A DNA stretch of 64,000 nt from Medicago truncatula (GCF_003473485.1 NC_053046.1:1374001-1438000), one strand, 5' to 3'; positions 24,259 through 37,442 are shown, counted from the stretch's first letter. Notes: generated by a model not told the origin, from the letters alone. A program made the numbers and translations.

Positions 24259-25310
24259 TATCTTATACTATATATAAAGAAAACAACCACGTTAAGCTCT
24301 TCTTGGCTGATTTTTTTCTCCTTTCGAAAATACCCTCAATTTTCAATACAAATAAAACATATAATAAATAAATAAGAATAAATTTAAATATTAAAAAAAA
24401 TATAACAAAATATGAATATATATATATATATATAAACCATATGAAAAACAATTTCATTGGACAAGGTTAGCTATATATACAATCTCATTGGACAAGGTTA
24501 ATCTTTTGCGTCACAGTTACCTATATATACAATCTCATTGGACAAGGTTACCAATTCTCGCTTCCTAAAGGATTGATAGAACGAAAGTGCTATTCACAAT
24601 TTCACATTGTTTTTCAATTCTTAGATTTAGGGTTCGTTGTTGGTGGTGTGGACTGTGGACAACCAAGCTGAAATGGATTCAGGTATAAACAAGTCTTCTA
24701 ATCCTATTAACATGGTGAAAGAGGATGCTTTTGGTGCTACAACTAGCATTGATGGGGTTGGTTCTTCTGATGCTATGAACATGGTGAAGGCTTCTTTATT
24801 ACTAGAGAATGATGAAAGTGACATGAACGAAATCACACTTGAAGTAAATCATGTGAGAAAACCCTATATCTAGCTTTTGTGTTTGTTATTACTTATTAGT
24901 TCTAAATTTTATTTTACTATTATTATTATTATTGTTAGTGTTACTCGTCTATTCGTTTTTTATCGCATTTATACATTACATCGCAGGTCATTAATATAAG
25001 TAAAAAATATATACTTTTTTGATTCATTGAAATATTGATATATTTGATCCATATATAGACCAGATGCATTAGATATTTAATGAATCTCAAATTATAGGAC
25101 TACATATTTTGATTAAGATTAAAATGACAGGTATATATATTTTTCTTTTTCAATGACATAAATAATGTAATAAATATAATATAAATTTTTATTTTTTTAA
25201 ATGACACCAATAATAAAACATTAACATGGACAAATTTGTTTGTGGATATAATCAGAAGTGAAAAAGTCATCAAATATATTCCATTTATATATAGTATAGA
25301 TAATAGATTA
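24259..25310. mobile_element. Possible transposon bounded by inverted TATACTATATATAAA ends
   Basis: The left end reads TTATCTTATACTATATATAA and the right end is its near-exact inverse at about 25286-25308. The left end also resembles Helitron 5' termini. Between them lie three direct copies of CAATCTCATTGGACAAGGTT (24440-24560) and a gene-like exon (24673-24855). The class is uncertain. Confidence 0.35.
24673..24855 (+). other. Gene-like first exon, unidentified
   Basis: After a leader-like stretch (CACATTGTTTTTCAATTC, then TTAGATTTAGGG) an ATG opens 61 codons beginning MDSGINKSSNPINMVKEDAF, rich in Asp, Glu, Asn and Ser. A possible donor CAT|GTGAGAAA ends it at 24855. No following exon was recognised. 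It could be a captured exon inside a transposon. The family is not recognised. Confidence 0.3.
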
Positions 25311-26193
25311 TTTTGCTTAAACCCATTGAATGTTGATGTTTTCTTTAGTAAACCTTATTTTGGTCTTTTAATTTGTGAGACACAATTGCTATAGTATCTA
25401 ATTAACCAAAATATTACAAAAATACCTGCAAAATATGTCTCTCATAATATTAACCAATTTAGGCTTCTCAATTGAATTGTATTTGTTGTTATTTAAACAC
25501 CTGTGCACCATATCTACATCTTGAGAGATAAAAGAAAAGGGTGTTCATGAAACATTAATATATGTTATATGTAAGAGGTCAATGTGATACTCAAAGAGAA
25601 ATATAGAGAAAATCAGATGTTGGATGAATGTTGAAGAGGTAAAGTTGCCACAAATACAAGAGCTCTCTTGTTTGCTAATTTAGTCTATGAATTTATATTG
25701 TATTAGTCAATTTAGTGTATCAAATCAGTTATAGAAAGTATACTGAAGGATGTTTTAATATAATTTTCAAGTTTCATTGTCTCACATACTTAATAACCAA
25801 AAATATAAATTTACTCTATTATTATTTTTTGGTATCATGATACTGATTACTGACAATTAAGTTGGAGTTTTTTCGTTGATATTATTATCTATGCTAAATG
25901 GGAAAACAAGATGTTTTAAGGAGGATGATGGCTGCAATGCCTCTAAAATATTGATAGATTATTAACTATGCTTTTGCTCTCTAAAAAAAAACTACGCTTT
26001 TGATATTATAAAGACTATTTCGGCTCCTCTTTTCATTACTCACTAACCTGATAGATTTAGTTTGCATGCTTAAGTGGTTATATAGATGGACTCACTAACC
26101 TTATATTTTATTGTATATATATACTATTAGGCTGATGTGAGGGAATCATTAAGTTTTTTTATAGTACTTCTAGCTATAGTGGTATTATAGGAT

Positions 26194-26237
<44 letters not shown>

Positions 26238-26480
26238 TTCAAATTGATCTTATAAATGATAATATGATAACATACTAACTTATAAACCATAAGAATCTAA
26301 AATCCAAAATCATGTTCTTCATCACCACCTAAAGTGCTCCTAGCTAAAGTACTGTTTTATATGATGTTGGAAAAAGTTAACAAATTTGTTACGTTCAAAT
26401 AACATCACTCATTTACTGTGTAGCTCTAAGAAGAATACAATAGCAAATCATGGAACCGCAGAATTGTAAAATCCAAAGTT
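25311..26480. other. AT-rich intergenic region
   Basis: Contains an (AT)n tract at about 26192-26233. Part of it (25.6-26.3 kb) weakly resembles 44.7-45.3 kb, for example around CTGATGTGAGGG. No gene is seen. Confidence 0.35.
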
Positions 26481-26534
26481 ATGTTCTTCCCCTCCCACCA
26501 TTCTCGGAAACCATATGGAATCATCCTTAAAAAA

Positions 26535-26660
26535 TAACTTCTAGAAGCGGAAAGCAAGGCATGGAAGCTACACTATCGCCCGCAAGAGAGAAGATCTTGG
26601 TTTTGGTATCCATGATTTGCTGGACTCAAGGATTGTACGGTGGTGGTGGAATCTCCTTCC
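26535..26660 (+). pseudogene. Possible LINE reverse-transcriptase tail fragment
   Basis: One frame reads KREDLGFGIHDLLDSRIVRW, recalling the 'GGLGI..L...N.ALLGKW' block at the C-terminal side of plant LINE reverse transcriptases. It is very short and broken. Confidence 0.25.
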
Positions 26661-26954
26661 ATCCCTGAACCCTAACTGGTAGTTCTATTAGGTTGGTGAT
26701 GAGACTTTCATAATCAAAATATTCAATGCAAAATTCTATGTTAACTGAAGTAGTAATCTTAAAAGTAAATTAATTTTGTAATTTATACAAACACAATTAG
26801 TCACATTTGGCGACCTCGTCCCAAATGCTCCAAATTTCATCACAAATTCACATATTATTGCTCCTCGTCAAAGGTGAAAAGCCACCTTCAAATCCTTGCA
26901 AGCAAATCCTAGCTCCCTCAAGAACATAAACAGTGTGCACCAAACTAGGCTACA

Positions 26955-27110
26955 TATCACATTCTTGCTGTCTGCGGGAGATACAGATTATCCGTAAATG
27001 ATCACCAACAGAGGCAAAATACTGCAAAGCGGCCTTTTCTAACCTTGCCTTCAAGCGGCCTGGAAATTGAATTTCAACATTTCTTGAGAACACCATTGCC
27101 ACAAATTGGT
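26955..27110 (-). pseudogene. Unidentified protein fragment
   Basis: The minus strand reads VEIQFPGRLKARLEKAALQY then FASVGDHLRIICISRRQ, ending at a stop. The amphipathic, protein-like composition suggests the end of a real gene, but no flanking exons or family were recognised. Confidence 0.3.
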
Positions 27111-27643
27111 TAAATTGTACCCCGTATTATTATGAGATTTTACAATGATACAATATAACCATCTAAACACCTTGCCGGAAATAAACTCCACTCGAACTTA
27201 ACTCAAAATAGACTTTATATAACAGTTTTATCATATTTTAATTTCAGTATCAGATGTAATCTAAATAATCACAGTAGAGAATCGAAAATTTTACAAAATT
27301 TGTTCTCCAGGGATCCCAGTTATAGCAATGGAAGAAAAAAGTGGCAAGATAAAAAAAATTCCCACTGCACCCCTGAAAGTGAGATGATACATATGCATTT
27401 TTGGTCATTGGTAAGACATACCCTTTGTGGTGACAAATTAAGCGATGAAGGTCCTCAAGTTTCATATGTTCCAGCAAGTTCATACACTAAGCTGACTCTT
27501 GGAGTGAAAGATGCAAATCATAAAGCATACACCTCATAAAGCCAGAAGGCTATCTGAAGTACTCACTTGAGAAGGCTAACCCTGGGCCGAACTCCTCAAC
27601 ATACCAAGAGACCATGTTTAACGAAAACAAAAAATTCCCAAGC

Positions 27644-30600
27644 TCATAATGCCTCCTTGAGATGGAAGGTTCTGGCCATGGTCCTGGCATGATCATATTC
27701 ATTGAGGTCGACAAGTATTTTCTTTAATCGACGAGCTAAATCACTCTCCGGCACATTTCTTCTCTCCAGAATCCTTCCAAGTGACAGCACATAAGCCACC
27801 AAAGGTTGCAATTTGCGGCTGCAATTTAAGAATAGGGAAGGACATGGATAGTATTAGATTTGATCAAAATTACATTAACAGACAGGAAGATGCAATACTA
27901 TTATTGTATGCACTACATATAATAAGGTTACACAGTATTTGAGATCATAGTTGAGTTAAACGACTTCACAACCACAGAAGCAAATTAATTAGGAAGAAGT
28001 TTAATTAAACCTATAATCTCTACTCTAATCCCAATTACCCCCGATGAAGGTGTCAAGTAGGCACTTAATGAATATCCCACCCCATTAACCCCAAGTTATT
28101 TCTGGTATGCTAACTGACAGTAACATGATTAAGAAGAGTAAAGAAAAGAATATACCAATTTCACAACAACTTTGACAAACTACTATAAACATACCTTTTG
28201 TCTCCAGTAACACTTGGGCCAGCCCAAACGCCGGATAGGGAATCAATAATCCGTTCTGTTCTTGTTATTGCATCTTGAACATTTTCCGATATGCTTCTAA
28301 AGTGAGGTAAAACTTTTGCGTACAAAAGCTCATCTAGAGCAAGCTTCTCTAACACTGACATTGCAAATATGTCCTTCCACAAGCAAATATTTCTCAATAG
28401 TCGAACAGACACACCAAATCGATATGCTGCAATTTTTGCAGCGTCTGGAACAGCGGCTAGTACTAGTGGACTCCATGTAGGGACCTACAAACAAGACAAG
28501 ATGGAAATTTTATCATCAAATGCTTCACTGTTTCTAGTTACTAGTTTCTACAAGCCCAATATATAGTATATAAATCACATCGCAAACCAAATGAACAAAA
28601 CAAATACCATATACTGCGTCACTAGTTAATGTAAATGCTAATTGAGCATACCGTAAGATTAGCAACAGCATCAGCTAGACGTGTACGAATCGAAACTAGC
28701 AGACCTGCAAGAGCTTCACTTTCACGAGACACATGCTGCACAATCAATTTTGTAGCAGCAATAGCATTCATTGTCTCTTGTTGACTAAGCATGTCCCAGC
28801 AATGGGAAACTTCATAATGGAGAATAGGAAGTGCAACCTTTTCCACCAAATTCGGGACAAGCTCAAGGTCAGCATCTCCATCATCATGAACAAAATCCTT
28901 TCCATCTTCAGGCAAGCCGTAAGTGAATAACAATTTATACCTAAACATAAAGAGAGAAAGAGTAAAAAAAAAAAAAACTCTACTGTAAATTCAAGGAAGG
29001 TAAACGATAACCATATGAAGTGTAATGAAGTGGCTAAGCAAAACAAGCCATTTCATATCAGATTCAAGAAAGAATACTAAAAATGGAATATATAGAATGA
29101 GTCAATACCATTTCATATCTTGAAAATCTAATCCCTTGTGAAGTGGGTCCCACCTCAGGAGTTCCAATCTTACATATGGAGAGAAGATCAGTGGAAGACT
29201 TAACGAAATATAAGCCTCGTTATAGCTTGACGAATACTCTCTTTTCCATTCTTCCATTCTTGTTTTGACCAGGGATAATTGACTATATTCCTCAGAAGCA
29301 TCACTGAAAATCTCATCAGCAGCCTGCAGCACCAAATCCCGTTGTGACTGATATGCCTGGCTCTCACTATCACTCTCATCAGTGCTCGATTCACCTTCTA
29401 CTTTATGATCATCTATTTCCATGGATGCCGACTTTTTAGAATCAAAAGCTTTGGACCTCCTGCGTTGACGAGCCTCAGCCATCACTTTCATTTGTTTCCG
29501 TTTCTCAAGATTTAAATCTCTACCAAACTCATCTAACTGCACTGGAAAATCTCTTTGTTTTCTGACAGCAGCAAATGCATCCTGAGCTGCACTTCTGGCA
29601 GCCTCCACGTTGTCACCTTTCCTGCTTAAAACTAACATCGCAGCTTTCACAGCTGCTTCTACCTCCACCATTTCGTCGTCATTGTTAGTGGCTCTTTTTT
29701 CAAAAATGGCTGATGCTCGATCTTCGTGAAGTTTCTTCATTTGATCTTCAAGTTCTTCAATGTAGTAAGCTTTATGCTGAAAGTTAAAGTCACAGATAAC
29801 CTTAGTAATACCCTCAAATAAACAATACCCCAAGATGCATTAGCAAAAATTACAAGCAGGTAAATGAGTTTTAAGTGTTAAATATCAATTTGTGAGAAAA
29901 ATACATATTCTTTAACTTTATTAGAAGCATATGTTTTTCAAGTATTACCTCTGTTCCTTTTTATGTGTTGCTTTAAGATTATCGAAACATGCCAACACAA
30001 TCAATAAAATTTGTTGTTTTTGTTGAAATTATTTGTTTTTTCCATGATAACATTGACTGTTATTACCTCATTTCATTTATTTCTCTGTCTCCAATAAATA
30101 GGCAAGGACATTTTTAACAAAACAATAGTTAATATCATTTTGAACTTTACAAATGATAGATAAATAGTAACAAGCAATTCATTAAAAGCAACAAATAAAA
30201 AGGAACGAGGAGAGGCTTTTAAACAGCTTGTACATTTCAGCTCCTAAGACTGTTGGGCAAGGCCAATTTTCGAGCTTAAAGCAGGTAGCTTATAATTATA
30301 TGCTCATTGTTTGGTAACGATGGTAGTCTTACGAGCTTGTCTCATTTACCGACAAGCTTATAGCTTTTCATTTTTTTCTTCTTATTTTTACTCTCAATAT
30401 CTTTTTACATCATTTTATACTTTCCAGCTAGTTCAATAGTTAATTTTACCATAACACTACAAATTAAATCAGCTAGCTTATCCTCTATCTGCTATTTTTT
30501 TACCAAACAAGGCCTAAATCTCTCAAGGCAAAGGTCCAGCTAGGGAATTCATCAAAATCCTAAAAATCCAACACTTAAAATCCTCATTTTACATTCTTCC

Positions 30601-33600
30601 ATCAGCAACCTAAAATAGGAAAACCCATAAGACATACATAAACTAAAGACTAAAGAGTAGTAAGGACGTAAATTTGTGGCTTGAGCAAGGTTCTTAACGG
30701 GATTTTTTTTTTTTTTTTTGGCATATTTGCTGGATGAATTCAAATATTAACAGTGAAGAATATCAAGATGATGAGAAACCTACTGACTGAGTAACTTCTA
30801 TAACAGTTGTATGTAGAATATCCAAACAAAGCTCTGAGTTTATTCTAGGAATTAAGAAGGAATGGAGCAATGCTCATTACAAAATGATAGTGGAAATGAA
30901 GAGAACAACATAAAAGTGATAAGCCCTGCAGTCAAGGAGCCTGTTTCCTGACTCAGACTAGCCCCCGCCAGTGTTTTACAGAAATTCAATGATCCCCCTT
31001 TCCATTCAGTTCCCTCTCTCCATATACCCATTCTCCTTCTCCATCTCTTTCCAGCTGCCTCATGATTCATGTATCCTTTCTGTTCGTGCCACCTCTTTGG
31101 TTATCCCTCTCTCCCTCTCCATGTGTTACCCTCTTCAACTAATTCTATGTGTTACCCTCCTCCCATTAATATCTTCTTAATTTGCTTCTTTCTCTTTTCA
31201 TAAACAGGCACGGCCTATTCTTTAGGCCCATTATTCTTCCCCCTACTCCCCGTCTCCTTATTGGGCCTATCAGATTGCAATTTTGACAACTATGCATTAA
31301 GATAAACCATTACATGGTTAACTAGTCAACCAAGTACTAATATCATACTATGACATTGAGAAGTAATATTCCATCCTACATAGGCAAGAATGTTGTTTTC
31401 ATGTTCTCATTTGCCTTGATTTCTTACATGATTAATTTGTCGAAATACCTATACATCCCTACCACTTTGGACAACAAATTCACCAAACAAAAAAGACCAT
31501 CAATCAATTCAGAATGGACATTTCCTCCCTTCATCAGTATATATTTCACAGATGTCTACCTGCCTAAACTCTGAAGTGTATGTTTTAAGTCGTTGTGGAC
31601 AGAAATATTTACTAGAGAAGAAAGAAGTATATACAAAGAGAAGCACGTGTTAACAGAAAATAGATCAAAGGACTTAAGCCAAAGAGACATTATAAGTAAC
31701 AGATCTCCACAAAGCCTTTCCAATACCAGAAAAATCAATATAGCTACCCCATTACTTCATTAGTAAAATAGAAGGATGTATAGAAGTACAAAAAGAAGCA
31801 ATACTAGTGATATTTTGAGAGGGAAAAACAAACTTCAATATGAAGGAAGATAAGGAACTTGGAAGAATTCAAGAAATATGGTTACCTTACCTGTAAAAAG
31901 TCGCATATATTCGAGATATAATTTCGGAGCTTTTGCATAAATCTGTACTTCTCGTCAGCTACCACTAATGAGCTTTCAAGATCAGTTATCTTCAAAAGGG
32001 AGGCGGATAAATTTTCATCTGTTTTGTTCAAGGATGACATTGTTCTTCCATGTGATTCCTGTCATTTGTGGGGGACACAAAAATGCAATTAAGAAAACAT
32101 ATAAATCCTCAGAAAAATAAAGCTGTATATATTTCATGAAAAAGCAAATACCTATTCATGGTTGTTTTGTGTGAAAATATGCAATTACCTATTTACCTAT
32201 TCATATACAACATAAATGCTTGCAAACGACTGCAGTTGACCCATTTAAGCACAAACATAGTTTTGAAGTGCACGTAAAGCCTATATTATTGGTCCCTCAT
32301 GACAAATATCGCCATTCTTTTCTTTCAACCATCATCTTTTACAACCCTCTGGCTCTGGATCACACAGAGAGAGAGTGCATGGGCCTTCTTTTATCATATG
32401 TAATCGCAGTAAATTGCAGACTGCATCACATGATACAGCCGCAGCATCTGGGTTGCAATGGTCGCTATAATCACATCATGTATTCATGCCTTTATTGCAA
32501 ACCACATCAACAGTTAGCCAACCCCGCCTATTAACCCCTAGTAGCCACAATAAAAACATGACAGCAACTGTAACTTAGAACCCTATATCTATATCTAATT
32601 ATCAACAGGATGATTCATCTGATCAATTGCCAGAACCCCTCAACCTACACTAGGCAAATTTGATCCTTTCTTACCAATATAACCACAATGATTCTTTTGA
32701 TGCCAAAGTCACTTATATGATACACTTAATGGCTCAATATCTCTAACTTCTATCTTATTTTACTTTAATCAGTATCACTAAGATCATAATGCATACATAA
32801 AATGTTAATAAGTGTGGACACCATGCACAAGATCATTAATCTGATAAGTAACAAAAAAACTAAGCCTGAAACAAAGTCAGTATGGTACTATGATATAAGC
32901 AATTCATACCTTAAGCCTCCTAATATTGTCCAGCATAGCTTTTTTCGCAATCTCAGCTTGTTGAGATATAGAAATGACATCCAAAACCGGTGTTGCTGGG
33001 ATTGCTCCTCCAATGCTGGTATTCGCCGATGCTGCTGCTACAACATTTGGGACTGCACCATACACATTTGCAACAGAAGGACCGACAAAATTGGGCTGTT
33101 GAGCAGCTTGCACAACAGGAACTTCACCACCACCACCCACCCTAGCAGACCCTTCATCCCTTCTCTTCCCCAATCCTTTCTTAAACTGCTCTTCTTCCCA
33201 CAATCCATCCTCCTCATCCACCACCACATCGTCAAACCTCTCATCCGCAACCTCAAAAACACCCTTCTTCTCTCCATCTCCCTTCTTGCCACCAAACATT
33301 GCAATCCGGCCTCTATACTCCGGTTCCTCGTCACTCAACCCCTCCGCAGCGCCATGATTACTTCCACCATCCAACGAAATATAATCCGGTGCAGCAGCAC
33401 CCGCCTTCCGCATCCTCTCCCTCTTAGCCTTAGCTGCTTTAATATCCTCTTCACCAGGAAAAAACGAATCTTTCCCATTTTTAATCCCAACGGAAGCAAA
33501 TTTCGCCTCAAATTCCCCGTTTTCTTCAGAATCTGACTCCGGTTCAGACGTTACCGGTTTAAGCAAACCCTTTAAAACGATAACCGGTTCAGAAGAAGGT

Positions 33601-33998
33601 TTGGGTTCAGATGAAATAGGACGAGAAGCGGTTGTAGGAGTGACTAGTGTTCTTGTATTCTTCTGAAGCTCACGAAGTGCTTCTAAGGTGTAGGTACCAG
33701 CTTGAGGTTGAACATTGGAAGGTGAAGGTGAAGGAGAATGTGAAGTTATTCTGTTTTTGTGAGTGGTGATTTTGTGAGAGGAGGAAGAAGAGGGTTTGGG
33801 GCGGTGGTGGTGGGGTTTGGAGGAGCGTGGACGAGGGGTTTCGTTATCGGCGTCGATTTCGTCGTCGGCGAAACTGAGAAGTTTGGGGGGTTTTTTAGGT
33901 TTAGGGGCGGAGGGTTTGGAAGGGACGGTGGTAGGAGTGTCGTCGTCGGAGTTTGTGTCGGTTCGGCGGCGGAAATTGCGGGATTTGGCGGAGGACAT
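27644..33998 (-). CDS. GCFC-domain protein, ILP1 / PAXBP1 family
   Basis: Six minus-strand exons: 33998-32910, 32058-31891, 29776-29109, 28940-28652, 28484-28195 and 27818-27644. All are GT-AG and join in phase to about 892 aa, close to the length I recall for Arabidopsis ILP1. The N-terminus is a basic, Ser/Pro-rich region (MSSAKSRNFRRRTDTNSDDD). Conserved patches follow (LLSFADDE, YTLEALRELQKNT, DYISLDGG), then a coiled coil (HKAYYIEELEDQMKKLHEDR). The C-terminal half is the GCFC domain (LRWDPL, YKLLFTYGLPEDG, LEKLALDELLYAKVLPHFRS, ending ARTMARTFHLKEAL). Family knowledge: ILP1 was described as a repressor of cyclin A2 transcription that affects endoreduplication, and with NTR1 acts in the splicing machinery in the nucleus. 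The gene appears intact. A Helitron-like element begins about 210 bases before the ATG. Confidence 0.93.
29950..30213. mobile_element. Stowaway-like MITE in ILP1-like intron 2
   Basis: The left end CCTCTGTTCCTTTTTATGTG pairs with the right end, which reads AATAAAAAGGAACGAGGAG. A TA dinucleotide borders the left end as expected for Tc1/mariner MITEs. It lies in the 2.1-kb intron between exons 2 and 3. Non-coding. Confidence 0.7.
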
Positions 33999-33999
33999 G

Positions 34000-34207
34000 G
34001 TGGTGGTTAAGGATTGTTTGGTAGCGAATTAGTTACAAAAACGCGATTATTCACCTTGGAATCGATTCTAGTGGAAATTATAGCTTTTGCGATTTGTTGG
34101 AAGAATTGATTTACCCCTTTCGTTTCCCTCGTGTCTGGTGTGTTTCAATATTTTGCTACTATCTCTAGGTTAGAGAAGAGGATTATAATTATTGGGCGGT
34201 ATCTTCT
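34000..34207 (-). promoter_or_regulatory. Proximal promoter and leader of the ILP1-like gene
   Basis: About 200 bases between the ATG and the transposon junction at ~34208. No canonical TATA box stands out. If the insertion estimate is right, all host promoter sequence beyond this lies past 36 kb. Confidence 0.4.
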
Positions 34208-36040
34208 TATCTTCTTATATATTAAATCTGTAAGTCCTAATTTTAACATAACCACGCTCACACCTAATCTCATATTTTTATGAACTGTTTTAATCTTAAT
34301 GCTCACACCTAATCTTCTATTTTCATGAACAACCGTAGTATTCTCACCTAATCTTCTTATATACTAGACTTTCACAAAAACAAATCTCAATGCATATCAA
34401 AGAGAATGAAATATGTGGTCCCAAATATATGCAGATGTTGGAATTCGAACCTCAAACACCACACTTGTTCACCTTAAAAATATTAATTTTTATCAATCGT
34501 GTGTTACTTCATTCTTTTGTTAAATTTATATGTCAATGTTATATTATTGGTATGTTACTTCATCTTTTTTTTTTTGACAAAATGTTACTTCATTCTTTTG
34601 TAAAAATTATATGGTAATGTTATATTATGTACCTAAAAATAGTTCATTTTTAACCTCAACATGTAAAATGTTTTATTTAAATAATTTTCCTTTTATCGAA
34701 TATTTGGCATTTACCGTAAATGATACCCTTTAACTATTTGTTGAAATGTTTCTTCCACCTGTTTATATAGATTGCAAAATTCTTGTGCATTTTGTGGTAG
34801 ATATTTAACAAAGAGAGTTCAGTTCTAATTTGGATGAAAAGTGTAATATTAACAAAAAAAATGTTTCTATAATCTTTCAAAACCCTTTTATTCCAATAGG
34901 GCGATTTGTTTTGTTGAAGAAATAGGACGATTTGTTTTGAAGAAATAGGGGAAATAAAGCGATGCCGATTTGCTTTGTTCATGAACATAGGAGATTAGGT
35001 GTGAGCATTAGGGTTGTTCATGAAAATAGGAGATTAGGTGTGAGCATTAAGATTAAAACAGTAAAATTATGCAATAGAGTTTAGGTTAAAATTAGGGCTT
35101 ACGGGTTAACTTTAATATATAAGAATAACCCGTAAGCTCTAGATTAACCTGAACCCTATTGCATAATTTAACTGTTTTAACCATAATGCTCACACCCAAT
35201 CTCCTATTTTCATGAACAACCCTAATGCTCACACCTAATATTTTTATATATTAAAGTTAACCCGTAAGCACTAATTTTAACATAAACTCTATTGCATAAT
35301 TTAACTGTTTTAACCCTAATGCTCACACCTAATCTCCTATTTTCATGAACAGCCCTAATGTTCACACCTAATCTCCTATATTCATGAACAAAGCAAATCA
35401 GCATCGCTTTATTTTCCCTATTTCTTCAAAACAAATCGTCATATTTCTTCAACAAAACAAATCGCCATATTGGAATAAAAGGGTTTTGAAAGATTATAGC
35501 AACATTTTTTTTGTTAATATTACACTTTTCATTCAAATTAGAACTAAACTCTCTTTGTTAAATATCTACCACAAAATGCACCTGAATTTTGCAATCTATA
35601 TAAACAGGTGGAAGAAACATTTCAACAAACAGTTAAAGGATATCATTTACGGTAAAGGCCAAATATTCGATAAAAGAAAAATTATTTAAATAAAACATTT
35701 TACATGTTGAGGTTAAGAATGAACTATTTTTAGGTACATAATATAACATTAACATATAATTTTTACAAAAGAATGAAGTAACATTTTGTCAAAAAAAGAA
35801 AAGAAGATGAAGTAACATACCAATAATATAACATTGACATATAATTTTAACAAAAGAATGAAGTAACACACGACTGATAAAAATTAATATTTTTAAGGTG
35901 AATAAGTGTGGTGTCTGAGGTTCGAATTCCAACATCTGCAGATATTTGGGACCACATATTTCATTCTCTTTGATATGCATTGAGATTTGTTTTTGTCTGC
36001 TACATCTGCAATGTATATGACCCGTGCGGCAGCACGGGTG
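34208..36040 (+). mobile_element. Non-autonomous Helitron-like element with giant internal hairpin
   Basis: A TC-type start (TCTTATATATTAAATCTG) lies near 34208. The right end has a perfect GC-rich stem-loop CCCGTGCGGCAGCACGGG at 36021-36038, a few bases before ATAG-T, close to the CTAG-T rule. Between them, 34372-35105 and 35184-35998 form a long inverted repeat. The motif CTCACACCTAATCTCCTATT recurs many times in both orientations near 34250-35380. No Rep/helicase is encoded. The class is inferred from the ends only. Confidence 0.5.
34372..35998. repeat. Long inverted repeat (arms about 740-810 bp)
   Basis: The left arm begins CAAAAACAAATCTCAATGCA and the right arm ends with its inverse near 35998. 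Matching continues through a TTCGAA-containing block, GTTACTTCATTCTTTTGT, and the AGGTGGAAGAAACATTTCAA block. The spacer is about 80 bases around 35105-35184. Open frames in one arm are mirrored in the other, which marks them as artefacts. Confidence 0.85.
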
Positions 36041-36060
36041 GAAAATATAGTTTTTTATAA

Positions 36061-37322
36061 GAGAGTTGTTGTTCCCACATTTGATAAGGATGTGGCACAC
36101 AGGTAATTTACGTTTTTGCCCTCTCACTGCCGAGGAATTAGAAATCCGGTTGTAGTTAACTGTCGAGGAAACTTCAAACCTTAATTTTTTTTATTTTTTA
36201 TTTTTACAAAAATCTTATATTGTCATTATTAATATTTATTGATTCTAATACTATTTAATTCATTGTAATTTTATGAGGAAATATAATCAACACTCTTTTA
36301 ATGTTTTGGATTACATTAAAGAATTAAACAAGAAAGTTATGATTTTATGAGGAAACATAATCAACACTCTTTTAATGTTTTTTTTTTTTGACAAATTATT
36401 TCATGAGATATTGTTTTCCAGCTTATCCGTATGATCCTTCAAGATTTATCAAATTTCTTCCATTCTTTTTCGTAAAAATCCTTGTAGAACAACTTGGCTT
36501 TAACTTCTCTTAATAATTCATTTATTTCCTCTATATATGCACATTGACATGGATGGAATCAAGTGAATTAATTATGATTGATGTCATTCAATTGCCGAAT
36601 TAATTCTGATTATTGTAAAAAAAATATCAATTATGACTTTAGTAAGTAGAATAAACATCATTGATGGAAAAGGAATTCACGAAACATTCACAATATAACT
36701 ACAATAAACATCAACATCATTTTAATATTAAAAAAAAATCTAAGACGTTTTTGGCGGAAAAAACGGCAAGGCTAGTGTTTTTCTTGTTTTTCGTTGTAAC
36801 ACTGTTCGTGGTAAAGATCATTTTCCTAGTAAATAATATTAAAATAAATTTTAATATGGTCAAATATGGTTCATGTTTTTATTTGTATGTGATTTAATTA
36901 TTTTTTAATTAATGATTTAAATCAGTAAAGATACACAGCCTTGATTGATAAAATCGAGTATTATTTTTTTGAGTGAAATTTTGATTTAATTACACAATTA
37001 AAGTGCTTTTATTGTTGCTTCTTTTTAAAAAAGAAAATGAAAATCATAACTTTCTTGTTTAATTCTTTAATGTAATCCAGAATATTAAAAGAGTGTTGAT
37101 TATGTTTCCTTATAAAATCACAATGAATTAAATATTATTAGAATCAATAAATATTAATAATGACAATATAAGATTTTTGTAAAAAAAAAAAAAAGGTTTG
37201 AAGTTTCATCGGCAGTTAACTGCAGCCGGATTTCTAATTCCTCAGCAGTTAACTGCCGAGGGGGCAAAAATGTAAATTACTCGTGTGCCACAACCTTATC
37301 AAATGTGGGAACAACAATTTTT
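36061..37322. mobile_element. Non-autonomous Mutator-like element A
   Basis: About 1.26 kb with ~290-bp inverted repeats (36061-36350 and 37322-37035). The ends are GAGAGTTGTTGTTCCCACAT and its degenerate inverse, flanked by TTTTTATAA / TTTTTATAT, an 8-of-9 target duplication. Subterminal copies of GTTAACTGCCGAGG are shared with element B. No transposase is seen; a short open frame at 36661-36897 has no recognisable features. Confidence 0.75.
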
Positions 37323-37442
37323 TTTTTATATAATTTTGCATGGTAAAAAAATAATATTAAAGTTAGTTACTCACTTTCGTTTCCCCCTCACCTTTTGTAC
37401 TTCTTTCTTATTATATATGATTAGGGTTCTGCAGCAGGAGAT

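Noticed and set aside
25600-26300. Apparent segmental duplication with 44.7-45.3 kb
   Set aside because: Similarity is patchy and AT-rich by eye; it needs an alignment before it can be called.
30230-30520. Possible MITE with GTTTGGTAA / TTACCAAAC inverted ends in the ILP1-like intron 2
   Set aside because: Ends match only over about nine bases and no target duplication was found; too weak to annotate.
33759-34032. Gly/Val-rich open frames on the plus strand
   Set aside because: Antisense shadows of exon 1 of the ILP1-like gene.
34390-35689. Open frames at 34390-34617, 34734-34988, 35384-35689 and 35789-36127 that share protein sequence
   Set aside because: They are mirror images in the two arms of one long inverted repeat, with no start context or conserved motif; treated as repeat artefacts.
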